A stretch of DNA of 64,000 nt from Candidatus Ribeiella danica (GCA_016717335.1 JADKFS010000001.1:3038001-3102000), one strand, 5' to 3'. Positions 24,607-33,279 are shown, numbered from the stretch's first letter. The notes: generated from the sequence alone by a model not told the origin. Program-made: numbers and translations.

Positions 24607-26778
24607 TTAGGGCATGCGCTCGCCGCGACCGCTGTCCAGCACCTCGCGCACCTTGCGCGCCAGCGTCGCGGGCGCGAAGGGCTTGGGCAGGAACGCCACG
24701 CCTGGGTCGAGCCGGCCCTGGTGGACGATCGCGTTGTCGGTGTAGCCGGAGATGTAGAGCACTCTGATGGTGGGAAACTGGCGCTGCAGCGCTTCGGCCA
24801 GCAGCTTGCCGCTCATGCCGGGCATCACGACATCGGTGAGCAGCAGGTCGATCGTGCCACCGGCGTAGGACGCGGCCAGCGCCAGCGCCGCGTCGCCCTG
24901 CGGCGCCTCGATCACGGCGTAGCCCTGCTCGCGCAGCGTGCGCGCGGCGAGCATGCGCACGGCCGGCTCGTCTTCGACCAGCAGAATCGTCTCGATGCCG
25001 CGCGGCGTCGCGCTCGACTCAGCCTCGGGCGGGCGCGCCTCGGGCGGCGCGTCGACGAGCGGCAGGTAGATCTTGAATGTGCTGCCCTGCCCCGGCTCGC
25101 TGTAGGCCCAGATGTAACCGCCATGCTGCTTGACGATGCCGTAGCACATCGCCAGCCCCAGGCCGGTGCCGCGCCCTTGCTCCTTGGTGGTGAAGAACGG
25201 CTCAAAGGCCCGGTCGAGCGTCTGGTCGTCCATGCCGACGCCGGTGTCGCTCACTGCCAGCATGACATAATAGCCGGGGGCGGCGCTGACGTGCTGCTGG
25301 GCATAATCCTGGTCGAGCAGGATGTTGTGGGTCTCGATCGTCAGATTCCCGCCGGCCGGCATCGCGTCGCGCGCATTGACCGCGAGGTTGACGATCACCT
25401 GCTCGATCTGGCCGGGGTCGGCCCTGATGCGCCCGAGGTCGGGCGCCGGCAGCGTGACCAGATCGATATCTTCGCCGATCAGGCGGCGCAGCAGCGCGTC
25501 CATCTCCAGGATGAGCTGGTTGAGGTCGATGATGTGCGGCTCGATGATCTGCTTGCGCGCGAACGCCAGCAGCTGGCGCGTCAGCGCCGAGGCGCGGTTC
25601 GCGGCCTTGACGATCTCCGTGATGTCGGCGTGCGCGACATGGTCGGGCGGCAGCGTTTCGAGCGCCAGCTCGGTGTTGCCGAGGATCGCAGTCAGCAGGT
25701 TGTTGAAGTCGTGCGCGATCCCGCCGGCCAGCCTGCCGATGCTCTCGAGCCGCTGCGCCTGCACGAGCTGCAGCTCGAGGCGCTTGCGCTCGGTGATGTC
25801 CCGCGCGGATGCGACCATATACTGTCGGCCGTCCTCGGTGATCGTGTTCCAGGAGCCTTCGAGCCAGCGCCACCCGCCGTCGGCGTGGCGCGAGCGGAAC
25901 ACCGACCGCACGATCTCGCCGGCAGCCAAGCTGCGCCTGAGCTGCTCCACCAGCGCCGGCCGGTCGTCGGGGTGCACGAGATCGATCGGCCGCGTCCCCA
26001 GCAGATCGCCGGCATCGAAGCCCAGCACCGCCTGGTGGGAAGGGGTCACATAGACCCAGCGGCCCTGCTGATCGATCAGGCTGACCAGGTCGCTCGAGTT
26101 CTCGGTGATCAGCCGGTAGCGCTCCTCGCTCTCGCGCAGCGCCAGCTCCACGGTTCGGCGCTCGGCGACCTCGCGCGCCAGCTCATGCTCGCGCTGGCGC
26201 ATCGCGGTCAGCGCGGCGTGGAACGCCGCGCCAATACGATCGACCACCAGGCCCAGCAGGGCGACGATCAAAATGAAATCGATCAGCAGCACCAGCTTGG
26301 GCGGTCGCACGGCGGCGCCCGGCAGCAAGCCGTTCTCCGACAGCAGCACCGTGGCGCTGGCGATCGCGCTGCAGCCGGCGATCACCAGCCAGAGCGCGCG
26401 CCGGTCCAACAGCAGCCCGGCCAGCGTCAGCGGAAGAGCGAACGCCAGCAGGGCCGCGCTCTCGGCCATCTCGCTGGTGACGATCAGCACCGTGATTCCT
26501 GCGAGCATCCCAAGCACGATCAGCGTAACCGCCAGCTTGAAGTGCCCCCGCCGCAGGATCACAAGCGCGAGTGTGACGTATATGCCAACCAGCGCCGCCG
26601 TGACGGCGCCGACCAGCTTGCTGAGCATGGAGCTAGACGTTATGAATGGGAGCGGCAGAGCCAGCACACACATTGCGATCGTGCCGATGAACAGACCCTG
26701 CACGAGCGCGACCTGCTGCCGAGCGAGCGGGTCGGTGATTGTGATGTCGCTCAACCAGTGGCGCAGACGTTTCCACAT
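24607..26778 (-). CDS. Membrane hybrid histidine kinase (PAS, HisKA, HATPase, receiver)
   Basis: The 723-residue protein has about five membrane helices in the first 190 residues, then a PAS/PAC pair (about 215-345, SEERYRLITENSSDLVSLID). HisKA follows with the phospho-His in GGIAHDFNNLLTAILGN, then an ATPase domain with NLAVNARDAMPAGG, VSDTGVGMD and GRGTGLGLAMCYGIVKQHGG. A C-terminal receiver has its Asp in LLLTDVVMPGMSG. The architecture suggests phosphate relay to another protein. The cue is unknown. It starts just downstream of the divergent region at 26.8 kb. Confidence 0.95.
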   Translation of the reverse strand: MWKRLRHWLSDITITDPLARQQVALVQGLFIGTIAMCVLALPLPFITSSSMLSKLVGAVTAALVGIYVTLALVILRRGHFKLAVTLIVLGMLAGITVLIVTSEMAESAALLAFALPLTLAGLLLDRRALWLVIAGCSAIASATVLLSENGLLPGAAVRPPKLVLLIDFILIVALLGLVVDRIGAAFHAALTAMRQREHELAREVAERRTVELALRESEERYRLITENSSDLVSLIDQQGRWVYVTPSHQAVLGFDAGDLLGTRPIDLVHPDDRPALVEQLRRSLAAGEIVRSVFRSRHADGGWRWLEGSWNTITEDGRQYMVASARDITERKRLELQLVQAQRLESIGRLAGGIAHDFNNLLTAILGNTELALETLPPDHVAHADITEIVKAANRASALTRQLLAFARKQIIEPHIIDLNQLILEMDALLRRLIGEDIDLVTLPAPDLGRIRADPGQIEQVIVNLAVNARDAMPAGGNLTIETHNILLDQDYAQQHVSAAPGYYVMLAVSDTGVGMDDQTLDRAFEPFFTTKEQGRGTGLGLAMCYGIVKQHGGYIWAYSEPGQGSTFKIYLPLVDAPPEARPPEAESSATPRGIETILLVEDEPAVRMLAARTLREQGYAVIEAPQGDAALALAASYAGGTIDLLLTDVVMPGMSGKLLAEALQRQFPTIRVLYISGYTDNAIVHQGRLDPGVAFLPKPFAPATLARKVREVLDSGRGERMP

Positions 26779-26900
26779 GCCTTGATCTCACTCTAGGGTA
26801 GTCGCATATCAGCGCTTGGCTGGTTGTTGGTGTCGGCGGCGGCCTGCGAGTATGCGCAGCGACCACGCGAACTCAGGTGTGGCCGGCATCGGCCGTTGCT

Positions 26901-26941
26901 AAAAAAGAGCAGGCAGCTCATGATACGCTGCCTGCCGCTTT
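26901..26941 (-). terminator. Rho-independent terminator after the aldehyde dehydrogenase gene
   Basis: Arms GCAGGCAGC and GCTGCCTGC (26909-26917 and 26927-26935) enclose 9 nt and are followed on the minus strand by TCTTTTTT. It lies 60 nt after the aldehyde dehydrogenase stop. The opposite strand has CGCTTTTCTT, so it may work both ways. Confidence 0.85.
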
Positions 26942-26995
26942 TCTTGATGATCGAAATCGCTCCGGTCGGTGGGCGAAAGTGTGAGTTGGCTCGAT

Positions 26996-28453
26996 CTACT
27001 GGCCGTCTATGTACACCGTCTTGATCTTGGTGAAGAACTCGACCGCGCCCTTGCCCATCTCGCGGAACATCCCCGAGCCGCTGCTCTTGAAGCCGCCGAA
27101 GGGCGCCTGGATCGACGCGCCGACGGTGCCCTGGTTGACCTTCACCATCCCGGCCTCGGCGCGCTCGGCGAAGCGAATGGCCCGCCGCAGGTCGTTGGTG
27201 ACGATCCCGGCCGAGAGGCCGTAGCTGCTGTTGTTGGCGATCGCGAAGGCCTCCTCCAGGTCGCCGGCCTCGATCACGCCGATCACCGGGCCGAAGACCT
27301 CCTCCTGGGCGATGCGCATGTCGGGCCGCAGGCCGGCCAGCACCGTCGGCTCGACGAAGTGGCCGCGCGCGTAGCTGCCGCCCTCCGGCGCGCCGCCGCC
27401 CGCCAGCAGCTCGGCGCCCTCGCCGCGCGCGATCTCGATATACTCCAGGTCGGTCGCGCGCTGGCTCTGGCTGACCGCCGGGCCCATCTGGACGCCCTCG
27501 GCCGTGCCGGGGCCGACGTTCCAGGCCCGTGCGGCGGCGGCCAGGCGCTGGGTGAACTCGCGGGCCACCGGCCGCTCGACGATCGCGCGGCTGGTGGCGG
27601 TGCACGCCTGGCCGGTCAGCCCGAAGCCGCCCTGCGACACGATCTGCACGGCCTTGTCGAGGTCGGCGTCGGCGGCCACGATCACCGGGTTCTTGCCGCC
27701 CATCTCGAGGTGCGTGCGGGTCATGCGCGGCGCGGTCTTCTGGTACAGCGCGTGGCCGACGGCGTAGGAGCCGGTGAACGAGACGCCGTCGATCCGCTCG
27801 TCCGTCACCAGCGCGTCGCCCAGCCGGCCGCCGCCGCCGGCGACGACGTTCAGCACGCCGGCCGGCAGGCCGGCCTGGTGCAGCAGCGCGGTCAGCTTGA
27901 TCGCCATGATCGGCGTGGCCGAGGCGGGCTTGAACACGACCGTGTTGCCGACCACCAGCGCCGGCGCGATCTTCCAGACCGGGATCGAGAGCGGGAAGTT
28001 CCAGGGCGTGATGATCGCGCAGACGCCGAGCGGCACGCGCACGCTGTAGAGCAGCGTGTGGGGCGTATCGGCCGGCAGCAGGTCGCCGCCGACGCGCCAG
28101 GCCTCGCCGGCGAAGAAGCGCAGCAGCTCGACCGAGCGGACGACCTCGCGCAGCGCCTCGCCGCGGGTCTTGCCCTCCTCGCGAGTCAGCTCGGCGGCCC
28201 ACTGCTCGGCCTGCGTCTCCATCAGGTTGGCGGCGCGGTGCAGCACGCGCCCGCGCTCGGGGGCGGTCAGCCCGGCCCAGGCCGGGAAGGCGTCGCGCGC
28301 CGCGCCGATCGCCGCCCGGACGTCCTCGGCCGACGAGGAGGGCGCCAGGCCGACCAGGTCGTCGGTATCGGCCGGGTTGCGCACCTCGAACCAGTCGCCG
28401 CTGGCCGACTCGGTCTGCTCGCCGGCGATGATGTTGCGGTATTCCTGGGGCAT
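26996..28453 (-). CDS. NAD(P)-dependent aldehyde dehydrogenase (semialdehyde type)
   Basis: The 485-residue protein oxidises an aldehyde to the acid. Visible motifs are ITPWNFPLSIPVWKIAPAL, VFKPAS, FTGSYAVGHAL for NAD(P), the general base Glu in LEMGGKNP, the catalytic Cys in GQACTATSR, and EEVFGPV. The sequence is closest in feel to alpha-ketoglutaric-semialdehyde and succinate-semialdehyde dehydrogenases. The ATG at 28453 begins PQEYRNIIAGEQ. With GabT and the acetyltransferase on the same strand it would fit GABA to succinate conversion, but the substrate is an inference. Confidence 0.92.
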   Translation of the reverse strand: MPQEYRNIIAGEQTESASGDWFEVRNPADTDDLVGLAPSSSAEDVRAAIGAARDAFPAWAGLTAPERGRVLHRAANLMETQAEQWAAELTREEGKTRGEALREVVRSVELLRFFAGEAWRVGGDLLPADTPHTLLYSVRVPLGVCAIITPWNFPLSIPVWKIAPALVVGNTVVFKPASATPIMAIKLTALLHQAGLPAGVLNVVAGGGGRLGDALVTDERIDGVSFTGSYAVGHALYQKTAPRMTRTHLEMGGKNPVIVAADADLDKAVQIVSQGGFGLTGQACTATSRAIVERPVAREFTQRLAAAARAWNVGPGTAEGVQMGPAVSQSQRATDLEYIEIARGEGAELLAGGGAPEGGSYARGHFVEPTVLAGLRPDMRIAQEEVFGPVIGVIEAGDLEEAFAIANNSSYGLSAGIVTNDLRRAIRFAERAEAGMVKVNQGTVGASIQAPFGGFKSSGSGMFREMGKGAVEFFTKIKTVYIDGQ

Positions 28454-28517
28454 CTTTATTCTCCAGTTGGCAGGAAATGGGCGTGGGGCGGGCGCAGCCC
28501 GCTCCCACGCCCACCTC

Positions 28518-29144
28518 CTAAGCGGCATAGTCCGGATTATCCCACACGATCAGCGTCGAGTCGTTGCCCAGCTCGCCGGCGTCGATGTAGTTGTAGAGGA
28601 TGCCGCGCAGCGTGAAGCCCGCGCGCAGCTGCGGCGTCAGGGTCGGATCGGTCAGGCGGCCGGCGGCCACCGCCTCGGCGTACTCGGCCACGCCCATGCG
28701 GTCGCGGTAGTTCTTGTAGCCGGGGATCATGCCGCCGGCGACCATGCCGCGCAGGTTGAGGCGCCGGCACAGCTGCTTGCGCGCGTCGTAGAGCATGCGC
28801 GAGATCCCGCGCCCGCGGTAGTCCGGGTGCACGCTCATATCGGCGCCGTAGAGCCACTCGCCGCCGGGGTCGTGGTTCGTGAAGTAGCTCTGGGCCAGGA
28901 TCTCCATGTAGGCGTGCTGCGCGAGCGCGCGCTCGCCGCTGATCCGGAACGTGCTGCTCTGGCCGATCAGCCGGCCGCCGTCGAGCGCGACGTGCTGGCC
29001 GTCGGGGAACACCCGCAGGTGCGACGCGAAGTGCTGCTCGGTCATCCACTCGTACGGCGCGAGCGTCGGGAAGCAGATCTGCTGGTGCTCCGCCAGGGCG
29101 GCCAGGTGCTCCGGCCGCGTGTTGGTGATGACAATATCGTTCAT
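28518..29144 (-). CDS. GNAT-family N-acetyltransferase
   Basis: The 208-residue protein has the acetyl-CoA-binding pattern VHPDYRGRGISRMLYDARKQLC (motif A with RGRGIS). Before it come an N-terminal strand-helix region ITNTRPEHLAALAEHQQ and HVALDGGRLIGQSSTFRI. The acceptor is unknown. It sits between the GABA aminotransferase-like gene and the aldehyde dehydrogenase gene on the same strand. Its leader is made almost wholly of a 13-unit heptamer array, so the ribosome-binding site is unusual (only AAACCT precedes the ATG). Confidence 0.85.
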   Translation of the reverse strand: MNDIVITNTRPEHLAALAEHQQICFPTLAPYEWMTEQHFASHLRVFPDGQHVALDGGRLIGQSSTFRISGERALAQHAYMEILAQSYFTNHDPGGEWLYGADMSVHPDYRGRGISRMLYDARKQLCRRLNLRGMVAGGMIPGYKNYRDRMGVAEYAEAVAAGRLTDPTLTPQLRAGFTLRGILYNYIDAGELGNDSTLIVWDNPDYAA

Positions 29145-29150
29145 AGGTTT

Positions 29151-29241
29151 GAGTTATGAGTTATGAGTTATGAGTTATGAGTTATGAGTTATGAGTTATG
29201 AGTTATGAGTTATGAGTTATGAGTTATGAGTTATGAGTTAT
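29151..29241. repeat. (GAGTTAT)13 perfect heptamer array
   Basis: Thirteen uninterrupted GAGTTAT units span 91 bp between the acetyltransferase start and the GabT-like gene stop. The unit contains stops in frame on both strands, so it could not sit inside a gene. Confidence 0.97.
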
Positions 29242-29253
29242 GGTCTTCCTCAA

Positions 29254-29290
29254 CTCAACACTCAACACTCAACACTCAACACTCAACACT
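29254..29290. repeat. (TCAACAC)5 heptamer array
   Basis: About five TCAACAC units directly follow the GAGTTAT array and run to the stop codon of the GabT-like gene. Confidence 0.95.
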
Positions 29291-30630
29291 TATGCAGAGA
29301 CGGCCCGCAGCCCGTCCTCCAGCACGTCGAGCCCCTCCTGGAGCTGGTCGTTGCCGATCACGAGCGGCATGAGCAGGCGCAGGCAGTTGGCGTACAGGCC
29401 GGCGCGCATTGTCAGCAGGCCGTGCTCGGCGCAGTGCTTGACGACCGCCAGCACCTCGTCGGCGGCCGGCGCGCGGGTGGCGCGGTCCTTGACCAGCTCG
29501 ATCGCGATCATCGCGCCCATGCCGCGCACGTCGCCGATCAGCGCAATGTCGCGCTGCCAGGCCGCGGCGCGCTCGCGCACCGCCTGGCCGATCGCCTCGG
29601 CGCGGGCCAGCAGCCCGCCCTGCTCGAACAGCTTCAGCACCTCGATCGCGGCCACGCAGGCGAGCGGGTTACCGCCGTAGGTGCCGCCGATCCCGCCGAC
29701 GTGGGCCTTATCCATGATCTCGGCGCGGCCGGTGGTGGCGGCCAGCGGCAGGCCGGCGGCGATCGACTTGGCGCTGACCAGGATGTCGGGCGCGACGCCC
29801 AGCTGCTCCATCGCGAACAGCGTGCCGGTGCGCCCGAAGCCGCACTGCACCTCGTCGGCGATCAGCAGGCTGCCGTTGCGGGTGCAGAAGTCGCGCAGCC
29901 GCCGCATGAACTCGGCGGGCGCCGGGATGAAGCCGCCCTCGCCCTGGACCGGCTCGATGATCACGGCGGCGATCGCCTCTGCCCCCACGCCGGCGACCAG
30001 CAGGCGCTCGAACGCCTCCCAGCACTGCTCGACCGCCGCGGCCTCGCCCAGGCCCATGCGGTAGGCGTAGGGGAACGGCGCGCGGTAGATCTCGGGCGCG
30101 AACGGGCCGAAGGTCTTCTTGAACGTGTACTTGCTGGTCAGCGAGAGGGTCATCAGAGTGCGGCCGTGGTAGGCGCCCTCGAACGCCACGATCGCCTGGC
30201 GGCCGGTCGCGGCGCGGGCGATCTTGATCGCATTCTCGACCCCCTCAGCGCCGCTGTTCGAGAGGATGGTCTTGCACGGCCCGTCGATCGGCACGGCCGC
30301 GTTGAGCCGCTCGGCCAGCTCGACATACGAGTCGTAGGTGCCGACGAGCGCGGAGAAGTGCAGCAGCCTGGCGGCCTGGGCCTGGATCGCCGCGACGACC
30401 TCGGGCGGGCAGTGGCCGGCGTTGAGCACGCCGATCCCGCCGACGAAGTCGATGAAGGTGTTGCCGTCCACGTCGGTCACCAGCGCGCCCGCGGCCCGCT
30501 CGACCGCGATCTGGTGGGCCTTGTACAGGCCGCTCGGCACGGCGGCCTCGCGGCGGGCGACCAGCTCGCGCGAGCGCGGGCCGGGGATCTCGGTGCGGAT
30601 ATTGATGCTGCGGGTGATCGCCGTGGTCAT
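29290..30630 (-). CDS. gabT: 4-aminobutyrate aminotransferase
   Basis: This class III PLP aminotransferase moves the amino group of GABA to 2-oxoglutarate, giving succinate semialdehyde. The 446-residue protein has SNSGAEGVENAIKIAR for PLP phosphate binding, FEGAYHGRTL, IIEPVQGEGGF, LIADEVQCGFGRTG with the PLP Asp, and the Schiff-base Lys in VSAKSIAAGLPL. GTYGGNPLACVAA completes the set. The ATG has GGAGGCAG upstream. Family members also use other omega-amines, so GABA is likely but not certain. It heads the module with the acetyltransferase and aldehyde dehydrogenase. Confidence 0.93.
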   Translation of the reverse strand: MTTAITRSINIRTEIPGPRSRELVARREAAVPSGLYKAHQIAVERAAGALVTDVDGNTFIDFVGGIGVLNAGHCPPEVVAAIQAQAARLLHFSALVGTYDSYVELAERLNAAVPIDGPCKTILSNSGAEGVENAIKIARAATGRQAIVAFEGAYHGRTLMTLSLTSKYTFKKTFGPFAPEIYRAPFPYAYRMGLGEAAAVEQCWEAFERLLVAGVGAEAIAAVIIEPVQGEGGFIPAPAEFMRRLRDFCTRNGSLLIADEVQCGFGRTGTLFAMEQLGVAPDILVSAKSIAAGLPLAATTGRAEIMDKAHVGGIGGTYGGNPLACVAAIEVLKLFEQGGLLARAEAIGQAVRERAAAWQRDIALIGDVRGMGAMIAIELVKDRATRAPAADEVLAVVKHCAEHGLLTMRAGLYANCLRLLMPLVIGNDQLQEGLDVLEDGLRAVSA

Positions 30631-30777
30631 ACTGCTGCCTCCACCACTATGTGTTTGCCAGGGGTTTTGACGGTAGGATCGTATGATACCACAGCTCTGG
30701 AGTGCTCTTTGTTTGTGCTTACTCCTGCACCTCCGGAGGTAGACTTCTCGCTTATGGCGCAGTGATACGTCCGATCA

Positions 30778-30920
30778 CCCCACCCCCTGTCCCCGCCCCT
30801 GCCAGGGGCGGGGGTGAACTTGATCTGGTCGTGGGGTTTCGGCTCCGCCGAAACCCCACGACCAGATCAAAATGCCCCCTCTCCCGTGCCACGGGAGAGG
30901 GGGGCAGGGGGTGAGGGAAA
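30778..30920. repeat. Composite hairpin element: 24-bp arms, 3-nt loop, flanked by CCCTCTCCC elements
   Basis: A perfect hairpin with 24-nt arms (30820-30843 and 30847-30870, loop TCC; inner arm GTGGGGTTTCGGC) is flanked by two C-rich/G-rich elements. On the left is CACCCCCTGTCCCCGCCCC, on the right CCCCCTCTCCCGTGCCACGG then GAGAGGGGGGCAGGGGGTGA. It occupies the gene-free stretch between gabT's promoter side and the SulP stop. The rest of that stretch (30631-30777) shows only a candidate -10 (TATCAT) for gabT. Confidence 0.75.
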
Positions 30921-30941
30921 GGACTCCCCGCGTAGCGGCGT

Positions 30942-32621
30942 TTAGCCGGCCGCCGCGCCCTCGGCCGGGCCAACCTGGCCGTGCAGGGCAACGATCGCCT
31001 GGTCGGCGCCCCAGAAGATATTCTGCTCGCCGACCTTGTCGAGCAGGCCGGTACGGGCGAACATCTCGCGCACCGACGGCTGCAGCCCGCTGAAGCAGAC
31101 CGCCCCGCCGCGCGCGCGCTGCTCCTCGACGATCTGCTCGAGCGCCTGCGCGCCCATCGCGTCGATCAGCGGCACGCCGCGCATGCTGATCACCAGCGCG
31201 CGGTAGTCGCGCGCCGTCTCGAACGCCTCGAGCACATTGTGCACGCTGCCGAAGAACAGCGGCCCGGTCAGGTAGTAGATGTGGATCGACGAGTCGGTCA
31301 TCAGCAGCCGGTGGCCGATCTGTCGCATCCGGTCGAGGTCGACCGCCTCGTTGGTCACGCCGACGCTGCCGGCCGATTGGCGGATGTAGATCAGCGCCGA
31401 GATCGCGATGCCGATCAGGATCGCCTGGGTCAGGTCGAGCGCGACGGTGGCGATCATCGTCACCAGCATGCCGGTGATCGCGTGCTTGAGCCGCGTGCGC
31501 GCGTAGAAGTGGATCGACTCCCACTCGTTCATGCGCCAGGCGGTCACCATCAGCACGCCGGCGAGCGCCGCGAGCGGGACGCGGCCGAGCAGCGGCGCCA
31601 GCGCCAGCACGCTGAGCAGCAGCACGCCGGAGTGGACGAAGCTCATCATGCGGGTCATCCCGCCGCTCTTGACGCCGACGCTGGTGCGCGCGATCGCCGC
31701 GGTGGCGGGCACGCCGCCGAAGAATGGGATGAGCATGTTGCCGATCCCCTGGCCGATCAGCTCCTGGTTGCTGTCGAGCGGCTTGCCGGTCATCGTCGCG
31801 CCGACCGCGCCGCACAGCAGGCTCTCGATCCCGCCCAGCGCCGCGATCGAGATCGCCGCCGGCAGCAGGTCGCCCAGCGAGGCCCATGGGATCGCGCTCA
31901 AAGTCAATCGCTGGTCGAGCAGGATCGTGCGCGGGATCTCGCCGATCTCGGGCACCCGCCAGCCGGCCAGCGCCGCGACGACCGAGGCGATGATCAGGCC
32001 GACCAGCGAGCCGGGGATGGACTTGGTCAGTCGCGGCAGCACCAGCATCGTCAGAATCACGATCCCGGCCAGCGCCAGCGCGTGCCAGTCGGGCACGACC
32101 AGGTGCGAGACGTAGTACAGCAGCTTGCCGAGCGAGGTGTCGGTCTTGGGCGTCTGGACGCCGAGGAGGTTGTCGATCTGGCCGATCGCGATGATCAGCG
32201 CGATGCCGCTGGTGAAGCCGGTGATCACCGGCGCGGGGATGAACGCGATGTAGCGGCCGAGCCGGAACACGCCCAGCAGCACCAGGAACAGCCCGGCCAG
32301 CAGCCCGGCCACCCAGATGCCGGCCAGGCCGTAGCGCTGCGCCAGCACGATCAGCACCGCCGACATCGCGCCGGTCGGGCCGCTGACCTGGTAGGGCGCG
32401 CCGCCCAGCCCGGCGATCACCAGGCCCGCCAGGATCGCCGTGACCAGCCCGGCCGCCGCGTTGGCCCCGCTGGCCACGCCGAAGGCCAGCGCCAGCGGCA
32501 GCCCGACCGCGCCGACCGTCAGGCCGGCCAGCAGGTCGCGCTGGAAGATGGGCCAGCCGTAGTCCGCGAACTCACGCCGCCAGATCGCCACCAACGGCAG
32601 CCGCTTGAGCGCCAATCGCAT
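30942..32621 (-). CDS. SulP-family anion transporter with STAS domain
   Basis: The 559-residue inner-membrane protein has a SulP core of 12-14 membrane segments (about 20-410). Marks are DLLAGLTVGAVGLPLALAFG, YQVSGPTGAMSAVL, and the pattern GGIESLLCGAVGATMTG then SNQELIGQGIGNMLIPFFGG. A cytoplasmic STAS domain (about 440-540) ends it. SulP members carry sulfate, bicarbonate or other anions; which one cannot be read here. The ATG at 32621 has AAGGAGA 7 nt upstream. Its long leader carries a ydaO-type riboswitch and an overlapping terminator, so expression should fall when c-di-AMP is high. Confidence 0.94.
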   Translation of the reverse strand: MRLALKRLPLVAIWRREFADYGWPIFQRDLLAGLTVGAVGLPLALAFGVASGANAAAGLVTAILAGLVIAGLGGAPYQVSGPTGAMSAVLIVLAQRYGLAGIWVAGLLAGLFLVLLGVFRLGRYIAFIPAPVITGFTSGIALIIAIGQIDNLLGVQTPKTDTSLGKLLYYVSHLVVPDWHALALAGIVILTMLVLPRLTKSIPGSLVGLIIASVVAALAGWRVPEIGEIPRTILLDQRLTLSAIPWASLGDLLPAAISIAALGGIESLLCGAVGATMTGKPLDSNQELIGQGIGNMLIPFFGGVPATAAIARTSVGVKSGGMTRMMSFVHSGVLLLSVLALAPLLGRVPLAALAGVLMVTAWRMNEWESIHFYARTRLKHAITGMLVTMIATVALDLTQAILIGIAISALIYIRQSAGSVGVTNEAVDLDRMRQIGHRLLMTDSSIHIYYLTGPLFFGSVHNVLEAFETARDYRALVISMRGVPLIDAMGAQALEQIVEEQRARGGAVCFSGLQPSVREMFARTGLLDKVGEQNIFWGADQAIVALHGQVGPAEGAAAG

Positions 32622-32652
32622 CCTGCGTCTCCTTGTGGGTAGATTGTGCTGT

Positions 32653-32685
32653 AAAAAAGCCCACCCCTGAACGCCAGGAATGAGC
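32653..32685 (-). terminator. Expression-platform terminator of the riboswitch
   Basis: On the minus strand GCTCATTCCTG pairs (with G-T pairs) with CAGGGGTGGGC around GCGTT and is followed by TTTTTT. It lies directly after the riboswitch aptamer and 32 nt before the SulP start. Confidence 0.8.
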
Positions 32686-32689
32686 CTCT

Positions 32690-32812
32690 CACACGGCCTA
32701 CGAGGTGAGCTGACGGGTTGGGGCGGGAAAGGTTCGCCCTGGCCGCTCGCGGCCTTCACCCCAAGAGTGTGGTTCCCCCGCGCCCCACCGGAGGTGGAGC
32801 CTCGGCCAATCT
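32690..32812 (-). promoter_or_regulatory. ydaO/yuaA-type (cyclic di-AMP) riboswitch
   Basis: The minus-strand leader carries the conserved blocks of this class in order: GGCCGAGGC, GGGGGAACC, TTGGGGTGAA, GGGCGAACC, and the hallmark CCGTCAGCTCACCTCGTAGG (B. subtilis ydaO has CCGTCAGCTAACCTCGTA). GGCC at both ends can close the P1 stem. A promoter lies 20 nt before it and a T-run terminator just after it. From established knowledge the aptamer binds c-di-AMP and turns transcription off. Confidence 0.88.
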
Positions 32813-32834
32813 TTGGTTGTTACGCGCATCACAG

Positions 32835-32863
32835 ACTATATCACTCGCGCGAGCGCAGGTCAA
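32835..32863 (-). promoter_or_regulatory. Sigma70-type promoter of the riboswitch-SulP transcript
   Basis: TTGACC (32858-32863) and TATAGT (32835-32840) on the minus strand are exactly 17 nt apart. The predicted start, near 32828, is about 15 nt before the aptamer. Confidence 0.75.
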
Positions 32864-32890
32864 GCCGCAGCAGTGGGGGCGCAATCCACG

Positions 32891-33106
32891 CTACTCATTC
32901 GCGTAGGCGCTGGCGTCGTCGATCTGCACATCGTAGCCGCCATCTTCGCGGCGGCGCAGGCGCATGTGGTAGGCGCCACGCACGATCTGGCGGCGGCGCA
33001 GCTCGTCGTCCACGCGCTGGCGGATGTCGCCCCACAGCCCGGCCTCGCCGCCGTAGTACCGGCGGATTAGCTCGTTCAGCTCGTCGTCGGCTGCCCAGCG
33101 GAACAT
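32891..33106 (-). CDS. Small conserved-looking hypothetical protein
   Basis: The 71-residue product (FRWAADDELNELIRRYYGGE, then GLWGDIRQRVDDELRRRQIV and a short beta-like end YHMRLRRREDGGYDVQIDD) is charged and soluble. It has a strong ribosome-binding site, AGGAGG, 5 nt before the ATG. Codon use fits the genome. No family was recognised. It ends 28 nt upstream of the SulP promoter. Confidence 0.65.
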   Translation of the reverse strand: MFRWAADDELNELIRRYYGGEAGLWGDIRQRVDDELRRRQIVRGAYHMRLRRREDGGYDVQIDDASAYANE

Positions 33107-33184
33107 GTGCCCCTCCTATGCTGTTCAGTGCCCACAGAGTACCATCGAATGGCGCGCCGTGCAACGGGGGCTGCGAAAGCTGGC

Positions 33185-33270
33185 CGGCGCCCGGTTTCGG
33201 CGCAGCCGAAACCGGGCGCCGACAAAGAGAACCCCCGCTCCCGGCTGGGAGCGGGGGCAGGGGGTGAGGA
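33185..33270. repeat. Perfect 17-bp-arm hairpin (3-nt loop) plus CCCTCTCCC-type element
   Basis: Arms CGGCGCCCGGTTTCGGC and GCCGAAACCGGGCGCCG (33185-33201 and 33205-33221) enclose GCA. ACCCCCGCTCCCGGCTGGGA then GCGGGGGCAGGGGGTGAGG follows. The inner GTTTCGGC-N3 core is shared with the hairpin at 30.8 kb. It lies at the 3' side of the lipoprotein gene. Confidence 0.7.
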
Positions 33271-33279
33271 CCATCCGGA

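Noticed and set aside
29151..29241. CRISPR or telomere-like repeat
   Set aside because: A pure 7-bp tandem array without spacers.
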